Shown: positions 51,601 through 60,367 of the stretch, one piece after another | How positions within the stretch are numbered: the stretch's first letter is position 1 | Layout of the letters: each line of letters starts with the position of its first letter | NCBI GenBank assembly: GCA_963756025.1 | Contig: CAVWMF010000007.1 | Location: 620,001-684,000 of the forward strand | Direction: 5' to 3' | Length of the DNA: 64,000 bases | Origin: Bog-473 sp963756025 | GTDB lineage: Bacteria > Actinomycetota > Acidimicrobiia > Acidimicrobiales > RAAP-2 | The notes under the pieces: model-generated | Database searches by the model: none | Seen by the model: only the letters and a program-made list of their open reading frames with translations | Told to the model about the DNA's origin: nothing | Translations under genes and position numbers: made by a program

Positions 51601-52647
51601 GTGACAACCCCCAACGACCACTACGCACGGTTGGAGGACGCCGACCTCTCCGCCCGCATGTCGAAAGACGAAGAGGCGAAACGGCTGACCAAAGCGCAAC
51701 TCCGGGTGCTGCACCTCCGCCTCATGAACGGCGGCCAGCTCACCGGCGGCAAGCTCGGCCCTCCCGTCTGCATCGTCTTCGAAGGATGGGACGCCGCGGG
51801 GAAGGGAGGGGCGATCAAGCGACTGGTCGAGCCCCTCGATCCGCGCCACGTCCACATCGCGCCCTTCGCCGCCCCCACACCCGACGAACTCCGGCACCAC
51901 TTTCTCTGGCGCTTCTGGCCGCCACTGCCGGGGTGGGGTGGCATGACCATCTTCGACCGTAGTTGGTACGGCCGCGTCCTGGTCGAGCGGGTCGAGAACC
52001 TGGCCACCGAGGTGCAATGGCGCCGCGCCTACGACGAGATCAACGATTTCGAGCACTCCCTCGCCGAAGAGGGCATGGTGGTCATCAAACTCTGGTTGCA
52101 CATGTCCCACGAGGAACAACTCCGGCGCTTCGAGCGACGACGTGACGACCCCCTCAAGTCGTGGAAGCTGACCGAGGAGGATTGGAGGAACCGGGAGAAG
52201 CGCGCCCAATACGACGAGGCGGTCTCCGACATGCTCCGCCTCACCGACGGACCCTTGGCGCACTGGGATGTCATCTCATCGGAGAACAAACGCAACGGGC
52301 GGGTCGAAGTCATCGAGACCGTCATCCGGCGCATGGAGGAGGGGATGGCTCGCTGGGGTATCGAGGTGCCGTCGCCCGACGATGAGGAGGAGCAGCGGAC
52401 CCAGGCGGCCCTGGCTTTCGACGATGCCGAGTTCCAGCCGGACGTGGAAGGCGAGGGCAGCCCCCGTGGCGGTCCCAAGAGCGGCGATCCCAAGAGCGGC
52501 GGTCCCAACCTGGATACGGTGAAGACGAACGGTGTGGCTCCTGCTCCGGCGGCGGCGGCCACTGCTCCGGCGCCTGCGGCCGTCGCTCCCGCGCCTGCGG
52601 CCGTTGCTCCCGCGCCGGCCGCCACCGAAGCGAGGCTCGAAACATGA
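51601..52647 (+). CDS. polyphosphate kinase 2 family protein
   Basis: 348 aa, GTG start. Transfers phosphate between polyphosphate and a nucleotide. Walker A GWDAAGKGG is at 62-70, Walker B FDRSWYGRVLVERV follows, and the lid region is about 160-190. The core ends near residue 265. After it come GGPKSGDPKSGGP repeats and an Ala/Pro tail (VAPAPAAVAPAPAA), which are not part of the family. Class (ADP- or AMP-phosphorylating) is undecided. The stop overlaps the next start as ATGA. Confidence 0.92.
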   Translation: MTTPNDHYARLEDADLSARMSKDEEAKRLTKAQLRVLHLRLMNGGQLTGGKLGPPVCIVFEGWDAAGKGGAIKRLVEPLDPRHVHIAPFAAPTPDELRHHFLWRFWPPLPGWGGMTIFDRSWYGRVLVERVENLATEVQWRRAYDEINDFEHSLAEEGMVVIKLWLHMSHEEQLRRFERRRDDPLKSWKLTEEDWRNREKRAQYDEAVSDMLRLTDGPLAHWDVISSENKRNGRVEVIETVIRRMEEGMARWGIEVPSPDDEEEQRTQAALAFDDAEFQPDVEGEGSPRGGPKSGDPKSGGPNLDTVKTNGVAPAPAAAATAPAPAAVAPAPAAVAPAPAATEARLET

Positions 52648-53750
52648 GCGATACATCCAATAGCCCGTCTGTCGGGCGTGGCGATCCGGCCGCAGGGGGG
52701 GCCGGCGATCCGGCCGCAGGTGGCGCCGGCGATCCGGCCGCAGGTGGCGCCGGCGGGGGCGGTCTCATGGGCGGCTTGAACGGCGCCCGCTACGGCATCA
52801 CGATCCCCTTCGACGGGATACCCCTCCACGAGCACAAACGTTGGTACGGGCGCCTGCGTGCGTTGGGCTACACCGATCTCTGGTCGGCCGAGGTGGACGG
52901 ATCCGACGGCTTCACACCCCTCGCCCTCGCCGCCGCATGGGAGCCCACGTTGAAGCTGGGCGTTGCCATCACGCCGGCCTATACCCGTGGTCCCGCCACC
53001 CTGGCCCAGAGCGTGGCCTCCATTGCCGATGCCGCACCCGGCCAATTCGCCTTCGGACTGGGGGCGTCGTCCGAGGTGATCGTGGCCGGGTGGAACGGCT
53101 TGGCCTTCGAAAACCAGTACAAGCGTGTGCGCGACACCCTGCGCTTCCTCCGACTGGCCCTGACCGGCGAGAAGATCACCCAGTCCTACGAGGGGTTCTC
53201 GGTGAAGGGGTTCCGGCTGTCCCGGGTGCCCGAGCAGCAGCCTGACCTGTACGTGGCCGCGCTGCGACCGGGCATGTTGCATCTTGGCGGCCGGGAGGCT
53301 GATGGCGTGATCCTCAACTGGCTCAGCCCCGACGATGTCCCCACCTCCGTGGCCGAGCTCGAATCGGCTGGCGGCAAGGGCAAGGAGGTCGTCGCCCGCA
53401 TCTTCGTCATCCCCTCGGAGGACACCGAGCTTGCCCGCACCTTCGGCCGTCGCATGATCACGACCTATATGAACGTCCACGCCTATGCCGAGTTCCAACG
53501 ATGGCTCGGCCGGGGCCCGGCGCTGCAGGGCATGTGGGACGCCTGGGCCAGCGGCGATCGCAAGGGCGCGTTGGCCGCCATTCCCGACGAGGTCGTCGAT
53601 GAGCTGGTCGTCCATGGCTCGTATGCGCAGTGCCGGGCGAAGATCAAGCGCTACATGGACAATGGCGTGACCGTTCCCGCCCTGGCCCTCTTCCCCTTCG
53701 GCGTCGACCTCGAAGAGACGCTGACCGCCCTCTCACCGTCAGCGTTCTGA
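52644..53750 (+). CDS. LLM-class F420-dependent oxidoreductase
   Basis: 368 aa. The catalytic domain starts near residue 48 (ARYGITIPFDGIPLHEHKRW) and shows family marks (LGYTDLWSAEV, GVAITPAYTRGP, QFAFGLGASSEVIV). The first 45 residues are a low-complexity leader with three GDPAAGGA repeats, encoded by a 24-bp tandem repeat. The start overlaps PPK2 by 4 bases. An internal ATG at about 52767 would give a domain-only protein. Substrate unknown. Confidence 0.87.
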   Translation: MSDTSNSPSVGRGDPAAGGAGDPAAGGAGDPAAGGAGGGGLMGGLNGARYGITIPFDGIPLHEHKRWYGRLRALGYTDLWSAEVDGSDGFTPLALAAAWEPTLKLGVAITPAYTRGPATLAQSVASIADAAPGQFAFGLGASSEVIVAGWNGLAFENQYKRVRDTLRFLRLALTGEKITQSYEGFSVKGFRLSRVPEQQPDLYVAALRPGMLHLGGREADGVILNWLSPDDVPTSVAELESAGGKGKEVVARIFVIPSEDTELARTFGRRMITTYMNVHAYAEFQRWLGRGPALQGMWDAWASGDRKGALAAIPDEVVDELVVHGSYAQCRAKIKRYMDNGVTVPALALFPFGVDLEETLTALSPSAF

Positions 53751-53780
53751 CCCCGGTCCTCCAACAGCCAACCACCCCCG

Positions 53781-55193
53781 ATGGACTTCCGCACGACATC
53801 CCTGACAGACCTCGCCGATGCGGTTCGCTCCCGCACGATGAGCGCCCGCGAGCTCACGACGACGGCGCTCGATCGCATCGCCGCTCTCAACCCGCGCTAC
53901 AACGCCTTCGTTGCCGTGGATCCGGAACGGGCAATGGCGGACGCCGCCGCATTGGATGAAGTCATCGCCAAGGGCGGCAATCCCGGACCGCTCGCAGGGA
54001 TCCCGCTGGCGGTCAAGGACAACCACGACGCCGTGGGCTTTCGCACCACGCACGGCGCACCGGTGCTGGCCGACGCGCCGGCGGCGACCGCCGACACTCC
54101 CTTCGTCGCCCGCCTGCGGGCGGCGGGGTGCGTCGTCGTCGGCAAGACCAACATGCCCGAGTTCGCATGGTCGTCCAACACCACGAATGCGCTGTTCGGC
54201 CCCACGGCGAACCCTTTCAACACGGACCACGGGCCTGGCGGGTCGTCGGGCGGGTCGGCGGCAGCACTCGCCGCCGGCATGGTGCCCCTGGCCACAGGGT
54301 CGGACGGCGGCGGCTCGATACGCCTCCCTTCGGCCTGCTGCGGCCTGTCGGGAATGAAGCCGTCGCTCGGCCGGGTCCCCGGCGGCGGCCCCACGCCCCA
54401 AAGCTGGATCGACCTCTCGACGAGCGGCCCCATGGCACGCCGCATCGTTGACATCGTGACGGCGCTCGATGTGGCGGTCGGCCCGGACCCGACGGACCTC
54501 CGCTCGCTGCCCCGTCCGGAAGCTTCGTGGCGGGCCGCGGTGGCGGACGCCCACGTCCCCGTGCGCGTGGCGTGGGCCCCCACCCTCGGCTACGGCGCCG
54601 TCGACCCGGAGGTGCTCGCCGTCTGCGAGCGCGCCGTCGAAGTCCTCGAGTCGCTCGGCGCCGAAGTCTCGATGCTCGAGACCGTGTTCGACCCCGAACC
54701 CGTCAGCGACTTCGTCACGATGATGGGTGCCTGCCAGTTGCGCACGATGCGGCCCTTCATGGAGCATCCGAGGTGGGACGACATCGACCCCTCCCTGCGG
54801 GCCCTCGTCGACGCCGCCCAATCGATCACCGCCGAGCAAATGGTGCGGGCGATCGACCGCTGTCACACCATGAACCTGGACCTCGTCGACCTCTTCCACG
54901 AGGTGCGTATCCTCGTCACCCCCACGATGGCCGGCGTGGCCCCCTTCATCGGCACCGGGCAGAGCACGGTCGATGGCGAGGTGACGGGTAACTGGCTGTA
55001 TTTCACCTATCCGTTCAATATGACCCGCTCGCCCGCAGCGACGGTGTGTGCCGGCATGACCGCGGCCGGGCTCCCGGTCGGGTTGCAACTCGTCGGGCCG
55101 CAGCATGGGGACCTCGTCGTGTTGCGTACCGCCGCCGCCCTCGAGACCGCCCTCGATGCTGCCCGGGGGTTCGAACTGCTGGCCCCCGCGTAG
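53781..55193 (+). CDS. amidase (amidase signature family)
   Basis: 470 aa. The Ser-cis-Ser-Lys triad is visible as Lys79 (PLAVKDNHD), the GGSSGGSAAA loop with Ser155, and nucleophile Ser179 in GSDGGGSIR. The length is normal. It lies 30 bases after the F420 oxidoreductase on the same strand and probably belongs to the same unit. Could hydrolyse a small amide such as an aryl or acyl amide. Confidence 0.93.
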   Translation: MDFRTTSLTDLADAVRSRTMSARELTTTALDRIAALNPRYNAFVAVDPERAMADAAALDEVIAKGGNPGPLAGIPLAVKDNHDAVGFRTTHGAPVLADAPAATADTPFVARLRAAGCVVVGKTNMPEFAWSSNTTNALFGPTANPFNTDHGPGGSSGGSAAALAAGMVPLATGSDGGGSIRLPSACCGLSGMKPSLGRVPGGGPTPQSWIDLSTSGPMARRIVDIVTALDVAVGPDPTDLRSLPRPEASWRAAVADAHVPVRVAWAPTLGYGAVDPEVLAVCERAVEVLESLGAEVSMLETVFDPEPVSDFVTMMGACQLRTMRPFMEHPRWDDIDPSLRALVDAAQSITAEQMVRAIDRCHTMNLDLVDLFHEVRILVTPTMAGVAPFIGTGQSTVDGEVTGNWLYFTYPFNMTRSPAATVCAGMTAAGLPVGLQLVGPQHGDLVVLRTAAALETALDAARGFELLAPA

Positions 55194-55216
55194 CTATCGA
55201 GTCGAAGGACGACTAA

Positions 55217-56518
55217 CTAGCCGTCGATAGTCAGCGATTCGAGCAGGTCGGCGAACTGGCGCTGCGCCTCTATCCGTCTTGTCGGGATGTGCTCGGTCGG
55301 CACCTCGGTCGGCGTGTAGCCCTTGAGAACACGTCGCGCCACGGTCTGGCGATGCACCTCGTCAGGCCCGTCGTAAAGCCGGGCCGCCCGTGCGGCCCGG
55401 TACATCGACTCGAGCGGCAGATCGCAGGAGTACCCGAGCGATCCATGGACTTGGAGCGCCCGATCGATGACGTTGTAGAGCACGGCGGCGCCGTAGTACT
55501 TGATCATGGCGATCTCCGCCCGGGCGGCCGCTTGCCCTTCCTGGTCCATCTTCCAGGCCGCGTGGAGCGTCATGAGCCTGGCGGCCTGCATCTCGGCCAA
55601 TGAATCCGCAACCCAGTTCTGGATGGTCTGCTTCTCGGCCAGGACCGACCCGTGCGCGTAGCGGGAGACGGCCCTCTCGCACAGCATGTCAAAGGCGCGG
55701 CGCGACTGGCCCAGCCAGCGCATGCAGTGATGGATCCGCCCCGGACCGAGCCGCTTCTGGGCCAATTGGAACCCGTCACCCTCGCGGCCCACGAGGTTGT
55801 CGACGGGAATGCGCACATCTCGATAAACGATCTCCGCGTGGTTGCCGAAGCGGCCATACGGCGTGTCGGGGTCTTCCATCGTCGCGACGTCGCGCACGAT
55901 GTCGACGCCTTCGGTCTCCACCGGAACGATGAGCATCGATGACCCCTGATACGGGTGGACATCGGGGTTGGTGACGGCCATGACGATCAGGAAGTCCGCC
56001 ACAGACCCGTTGGTGGTGAACCATTTGTGACCGTTGAGGACATACTCGTCGCCGTCCCGTACGGCCGACGTCGTGAGCAACGTGGGATCAGAGCCGGCCG
56101 TGTTGGGCTCGGTCATGGAGAACGCGCTCCGGAGATCGCCGTTCAGCAATGGCTCGAGCCAGCGCCGTCGCTGGTCGTCGTTCCCGGTGGTCTCGATGCC
56201 GACCGCCAGAAGTTCCGCGTTGCCCGAATCGGGCGCGTTGTTGCCGAAGACGACGGGGGCAAGCGGGGATTGACCGAGAATCTCGTGCATGAGACCCAGG
56301 CGGACCTGCCCGAAGCCCATGCCACCGAGTTCCGGCGACAGATGAGCCGCCCAGAGGCCCTGGTCCTTGACCTGCTCCTGCAGCGGTCGAATGACGACGC
56401 GGACCTGGTCGTAGGTGAGCGAGAGGGTCTCGAGCGGGAAGACCTCCTCGCGCACGAAGGCACGCATCCACTCGAGCTTCTCTTCGAATTCGGGCTCGGT
56501 CGAAAAGTCCCAGGCCAT
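55217..56518 (-). CDS. acyl-CoA dehydrogenase
   Basis: 433 aa. FAD enzyme of the first beta-oxidation step. Visible are AFSMTEPNTAGSDPT, GHKWFTTNGSVADF, LAEKQTIQNWVADSLAEMQA and the C-terminal SLGYSCDLPLESMYR with the YDGPDEVH motif of the family. ATG 56518 with GAAAGAAGA upstream is chosen; the extension to 56656 is not family sequence. Convergent with the amidase gene and divergent from bioB. It may serve long-chain substrates. Confidence 0.92.
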   Translation of the reverse strand: MAWDFSTEPEFEEKLEWMRAFVREEVFPLETLSLTYDQVRVVIRPLQEQVKDQGLWAAHLSPELGGMGFGQVRLGLMHEILGQSPLAPVVFGNNAPDSGNAELLAVGIETTGNDDQRRRWLEPLLNGDLRSAFSMTEPNTAGSDPTLLTTSAVRDGDEYVLNGHKWFTTNGSVADFLIVMAVTNPDVHPYQGSSMLIVPVETEGVDIVRDVATMEDPDTPYGRFGNHAEIVYRDVRIPVDNLVGREGDGFQLAQKRLGPGRIHHCMRWLGQSRRAFDMLCERAVSRYAHGSVLAEKQTIQNWVADSLAEMQAARLMTLHAAWKMDQEGQAAARAEIAMIKYYGAAVLYNVIDRALQVHGSLGYSCDLPLESMYRAARAARLYDGPDEVHRQTVARRVLKGYTPTEVPTEHIPTRRIEAQRQFADLLESLTIDG

Positions 56519-56665
56519 TGGATCTTCTTTCGTGAGGTTGTCGGTTCGGGGGGTCGTTGGTTCGTGGGGTCTCGGCCGGCCGTCGCCGTCCGAAATCCCC
56601 GGTTTAGCACCCCGGCGCCGGCGAGCCATTTCCCAGCTACCGGGGGGCGGCACCATGCCACTACC

Positions 56666-57784
56666 GTGGTGCCCGTGCCTACCCCCGTCCCTCTGACCCT
56701 TCGCCAGGGCCCGTCCTCATCCCCCGCCCCTGCCCTCACCGCCTCGGCCCCTGCCCCAACTCCGCCCCAGGCCCCCCTGAGTCCGGCCGAACGGGGAGTC
56801 ATCGCCGCCGCCGAGCAGGCCCTGCTGGATGATCGTCGGCTCTTGACCGGCGAGGAGCTCTCCTCGCTGGCCGCACTACCCGACGGCGCGGTCATGGCGT
56901 TGGCCTCCCTGGCCCATCAGGTGCGGCTCGCCTGGTGCGGGCCCGAGGTGGAGATCGAAGGAATTCTGTCGGCGAAGACGGGCGGCTGCCCCGAGGACTG
57001 CCATTTCTGCGCTCAATCGTCACGTTTCGACACTCCCGTCAAGGCCACCCCATTTCTGAAAACCGAAGATGTGCTCGCCGCCGCCCGCGAGACGGCAGCG
57101 CTCGGAGCCTCGGAGTTCTGCATCGTGTTGGCCGTGCGTGGGCCGGATGAGCGCATCATGCAGCGCCTTTTGGAGCTTGTGCCCCTGGTGGCGGAGGAGA
57201 CGGGGCTCAACGTAGCGGTGAGTGCCGGCGTCCTGACCGAGGATCAAGCCAAGCGCCTCGCACAGGGTGGCGTACACCGTTACAACCACAATGTCGAAAC
57301 CTCACGCTCCTATTTCCCAGCCGTCGTGACGACCCATTCGTGGGACGAACGGGCGGATACCTGCCGTCTCGTGCGCGAGCATGGCATGGAGCTCTGCTGC
57401 GGTGCCCTCATCGGCATGGGCGAGAGCCATGCGCAGCGGATTGAGCTTCTCGTGCAACTCCAAGAGCTCGACCCGACCGAAGTTCCACTCAACTTCCTCA
57501 ATCCCCGCCCCGGCACGCCTCTCGGCGACCGGCCCGTGGTCGATGCGTGGGAGGCCATCCGTTGGATAGCCCTCTTTCGCCTGGCCCTCCCCTCCGTCAT
57601 CCTCCGTTACGCCGGAGGCCGCGAGGTCACCTTGCGAGACCTTCAGGCCATCGGCATGACGGCGGGCATCAATGCCCTCATCGTCGGCAACTATCTGACG
57701 ACCCTTGGTCGGTCATCCGACGAGGATTTTCAGATGCTGGCCGATCTCCGCATGCCTATTGGGGCGCTCACGGCCGTTATCTAG
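56666..57784 (+). CDS. bioB: biotin synthase
   Basis: 372 aa from GTG 56666. Radical-SAM enzyme inserting sulfur into dethiobiotin. The cluster cysteines are C108, C112 and C115 (GGCPEDCHFCAQS); NVETSRSYFP and GRSSDEDFQML follow as in BioB. The first 40 residues are an Ala/Pro leader, and GTGs at 56669 and 56675 are alternative starts. The long frame upstream to 55955 is antisense to the acyl-CoA dehydrogenase and not used. Immediately followed by bsaP. Confidence 0.93.
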   Translation: MVPVPTPVPLTLRQGPSSSPAPALTASAPAPTPPQAPLSPAERGVIAAAEQALLDDRRLLTGEELSSLAALPDGAVMALASLAHQVRLAWCGPEVEIEGILSAKTGGCPEDCHFCAQSSRFDTPVKATPFLKTEDVLAAARETAALGASEFCIVLAVRGPDERIMQRLLELVPLVAEETGLNVAVSAGVLTEDQAKRLAQGGVHRYNHNVETSRSYFPAVVTTHSWDERADTCRLVREHGMELCCGALIGMGESHAQRIELLVQLQELDPTEVPLNFLNPRPGTPLGDRPVVDAWEAIRWIALFRLALPSVILRYAGGREVTLRDLQAIGMTAGINALIVGNYLTTLGRSSDEDFQMLADLRMPIGALTAVI

Positions 57785-57994
57785 GTGCAGATCTCCATCC
57801 CGACGGGCGATATCCCCACCGTCAGCCCCTACTGCACCGGCTGCGGCAGACCGACATCGGCGTGCGCCGGGTGTGGCCGGGCCCTCGACCCGCCGAGGTT
57901 CTGCCCCGAATGTGGGCGCCGGATGACGGTGAGCGTGGTCCCGACCGGGTGGGTCGCCCGATGCCGTGAGCACGCCTCACTCCATTCGATCTAG
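57785..57994 (+). CDS. bsaP: biotin synthase auxiliary protein (BsaP-like zinc ribbon)
   Basis: 69 aa starting at GTG directly after the bioB stop. Seven cysteines (C17, C20, C27, C30, C40, C43, C60) form zinc- or iron-sulfur-binding pairs; the FCPECGRRMTVSVVPTGW core and a later CREH match the small protein found next to bioB in mycobacteria and relatives. That protein is reported to be needed for BioB activity in mycobacteria; the same role here is inferred from family and position. Confidence 0.85.
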   Translation: MQISIPTGDIPTVSPYCTGCGRPTSACAGCGRALDPPRFCPECGRRMTVSVVPTGWVARCREHASLHSI

Positions 57995-58166
57995 ACAAAA
58001 GGCCCCGGTCAGTGGGCCCCCCGCCAGCAGGCAGGCAGCGGGCCCCCGGCGGGCGCGGGACGGTGGGCTCCGGGCGCGGCTGAGCCCGGATCTGGGCCCC
58101 ACATCGTCTCAGCCCTTCGCCGGAGCCGTGGCCCTCCCGCAGTGATTGAAGCAGCCGTCGCGCGTT

Positions 58167-59638
58167 TCATCGCCTCATGGGTGCGACGCCCGACCTCCGC
58201 CAGGTAGGCGAGGGGGCTGATGTCATCCGATGGCCGTGGGGTCCCTCGAAGGTCACAATGCCGTCGGCGCTGCCCTTCATCGACCAACCCAACTCATGGA
58301 CGGCGTGATGATGCCGGCCGCACAATGTGATGAGGTTGGAGAGATTGGTCTCACCCCCCAGTACCCAAGGCAGCATGTGATGCACCTGGGTGAAGTCGGA
58401 GAATCCGCAACTCGAGAACCGACAGCCCTTGTCCCGGCGATTGATCTCGATACGTTGCGCCATCGTCGGACTCCGCCGGGCCCGTTTCTGGTCGAGAATG
58501 CAGCCGTCGCGGCGCTCCAACGAGAAAACCACCTTCGCGTCGCAGGCCAGACGACGGGCAACTTCCCGGGAAATCGGCCCGACCCCCGCCAGATCCGCGG
58601 TCCCGGACGGATTCTCGCCCGTCAGCAGATCCAGATCGGCATGCACCACGAGGGTGGGACGAAACCGGGCTGCCGTGCGGTCCGGAAAGCGAGGGTCGGG
58701 CTTCCCACCATTCTCGGGCGAGCCATCTCGCCGACACATGTTCATGAATGCGTCATAGAGCCGCTGGTCGAATGGGGTGTACGCACGAGGGGGATCGCCC
58801 GCATCGGGCCCCGTACCGGTTCCGGCGGCGCCAACTGCGGCGCAATTGCGGCCTCGCCACGCCCCGAGGTTGCCGTTCCCTCCACGCCATCCCACGACAC
58901 TCGGGCGATCATGGCCGCCTTGGCCTCGGCGTAATCGTCCTTGGTGAACGCAGCGGACATCGTGGACTTGGCGTCGTTGAACCGGAGGGTGCGGTGATCG
59001 AATTGACGGGCGGCCGCGGCGTCAGTGGTCCCCCGATGGGAGGCGGCCAACTCTCTGATCTGCTTCACAGTCCAATGTACAGAGGCTGCCGCGAGGTCCT
59101 CATCTGTGTCGGACGTGGCGATTTCGGCTAGAGGAGCTACCCCGTCGAGAGCGAGGCGGCCCTCATTGAAGGCGGCGGCGAGATGCGGAAGCGACTCGAG
59201 CTTGATGGCGGTCCGGACCCAGATACCGGCGGTCGTGGAACTGACCTTGCAGCGCTCGGTGAGCCAGGCCGCCATCGATACGGCTCCATCGCCACGCCAG
59301 GATCCAGCCCGGTCGAATTGGGCGATATCGCCAAGAAGATCCCGTTGGCTGGCACAAATGGCGCGACTGTGCGCAGCCATGCTCGCCGCCAACTCTCGGG
59401 ACTTCTCGTCACCTCCCCAGTCCCGGCACGGCGGCCTTTTGCGCATCAGAGGAGGCCCGGAAGGGGCGGAGACAGTACGCCGAGCACCGGGCACCGAGGC
59501 GGGGCGCCCCGAGGGGGCGGGGCCGCCGGCCGAGGGGGCGGGGGCGCCGGCCGAGGGGGCGGAGGCGCCGGCCGAGGGGGCGGAGGCGGGGAGCGGCACG
59601 GGCGCTGATGGCGGAGTTGGTCCCGGATTTACGACCAT
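58167..59638 (-). pseudogene. DUF222/HNH endonuclease-domain protein, frameshifted
   Basis: Two frames make one gene. The first (59638 to about 58820) carries the DUF222 region (LAASMAAHSRAICASQRDLL, QIRELAASHRGTTDAAAARQ). The second (about 58810 to 58167) carries the HNH nuclease (CRFSSCGFSDFTQVHHMLPW, LITLCGRHHHAVHE). Adding one base to the GGGGCCC run near 58808 joins PPEPVRGP to DAGDPPRAYTPFDQR. The N-terminus has an Ala/Pro leader with PSAGA repeats; ATG at residue 65 may be the real start. Such genes are abundant in actinobacteria, often mobile-associated. It may be intact in the organism. Confidence 0.8.
59518..59589 (-). repeat. Ala/Pro-encoding tandem repeat in the DUF222 gene
   Basis: Roughly 24-bp units of the kind gccggccgagggggcggag (plus strand) encode repeated PSAGAxA in the leader of the DUF222 gene. 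Confidence 0.7.
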
Positions 59639-59779
59639 GCGTGCACTCTTTCAGGGTGTTTTGACATCGCCTGGGGTGGCACCCCGGGCTACCCCAGGGA
59701 GGTCCACCGGCCGCCCGCTGATAAACAACAGATGCGCGGATGGACAGCCACTGAGATAACGGTCGGGGCGGATCGGCAG

Positions 59780-59814
59780 TTGGCACTTGGCACTTGGCAC
59801 TTGGCACTTGGCAC
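59780..59814. repeat. 7-bp tandem repeat, five copies
   Basis: Five perfect copies of ttggcac, plus a partial sixth, 41 bases upstream of the riboflavin synthase start. It lies in the 217-base gap between the divergent DUF222 and riboflavin synthase genes. Confidence 0.9.
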
Positions 59815-59855
59815 TTGACTGTTCGAATCGGCGATCCGGTGCGCGAGAATGAAGC

Positions 59856-60332
59856 ATGGACACGATCGGCGTGGTTGACACCATGTTCGCCCGCTACGAC
59901 ATGGGCGGGGAAGCACTCGATGCATTGAAGCAGTGCGCTGGCTACGGCACCCGCTTCACGACCATTCGTCGCACCGTTCCCGGCTTCAAGGATCTGGCGG
60001 TGGCAGCGAAGAAGCTCATCGAGGAAGAAGGCTGTCGCATCATCGTGGCGCTAGGCATGCCGGGCAAAGAAGCCGTCGACAAGGTCTGCGCCCATGAAGC
60101 CTCGACCGGGATCATGACGGCACAGTTGATGACGAATACCCCGATTCTGGAGGTGTTCGTGCACGAGGATGAGTCGGACGATCCGGCGATCCTGGCCTCC
60201 GTATTCAAGAACCGCTCGCGGGATCACGCCATCAATGCGTACCTCATGCTCTACGAACCCGAGAAGCTCATCGCCCGTGCCGGTCAGGGGGTTCGTCAGG
60301 GATTCGGCGACGCAGGACCCCTCGAGATTTAA
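59856..60332 (+). CDS. archaeal-type riboflavin synthase (RibC-like)
   Basis: 158 aa. The whole sequence follows the archaeal pentameric riboflavin synthase pattern: VDTMFARYDM at the N-terminus, RRTVPGFKDLAVAAKK, IVALGMPGKEAVDKVCAHEA, TAQLMTNTPI, EVFVHEDE and a RQGFGDAGP end. It is unrelated to the usual bacterial two-barrel RibE and paralogous to lumazine synthase. It would convert two lumazines into riboflavin. ATG 59856; only a weak ribosome site. It is alone, with no other rib gene near. Confidence 0.9.
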   Translation: MDTIGVVDTMFARYDMGGEALDALKQCAGYGTRFTTIRRTVPGFKDLAVAAKKLIEEEGCRIIVALGMPGKEAVDKVCAHEASTGIMTAQLMTNTPILEVFVHEDESDDPAILASVFKNRSRDHAINAYLMLYEPEKLIARAGQGVRQGFGDAGPLEI

Positions 60333-60367
60333 CCGCGAGGTCGCGAGGTCGCGAGGTAGCGAGGGCG

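Noticed and set aside
55955..56665. 237-residue extension of BioB
   Set aside because: Antisense to the acyl-CoA dehydrogenase; BioB-like sequence starts downstream.
58001..58030. Terminator after bsaP
   Set aside because: Only a 5-base GGCCC/GGGCC stem without a U-tract.
59640..59855. FMN riboswitch before riboflavin synthase
   Set aside because: No conserved RFN element is visible; the leader is mostly a 7-bp repeat.
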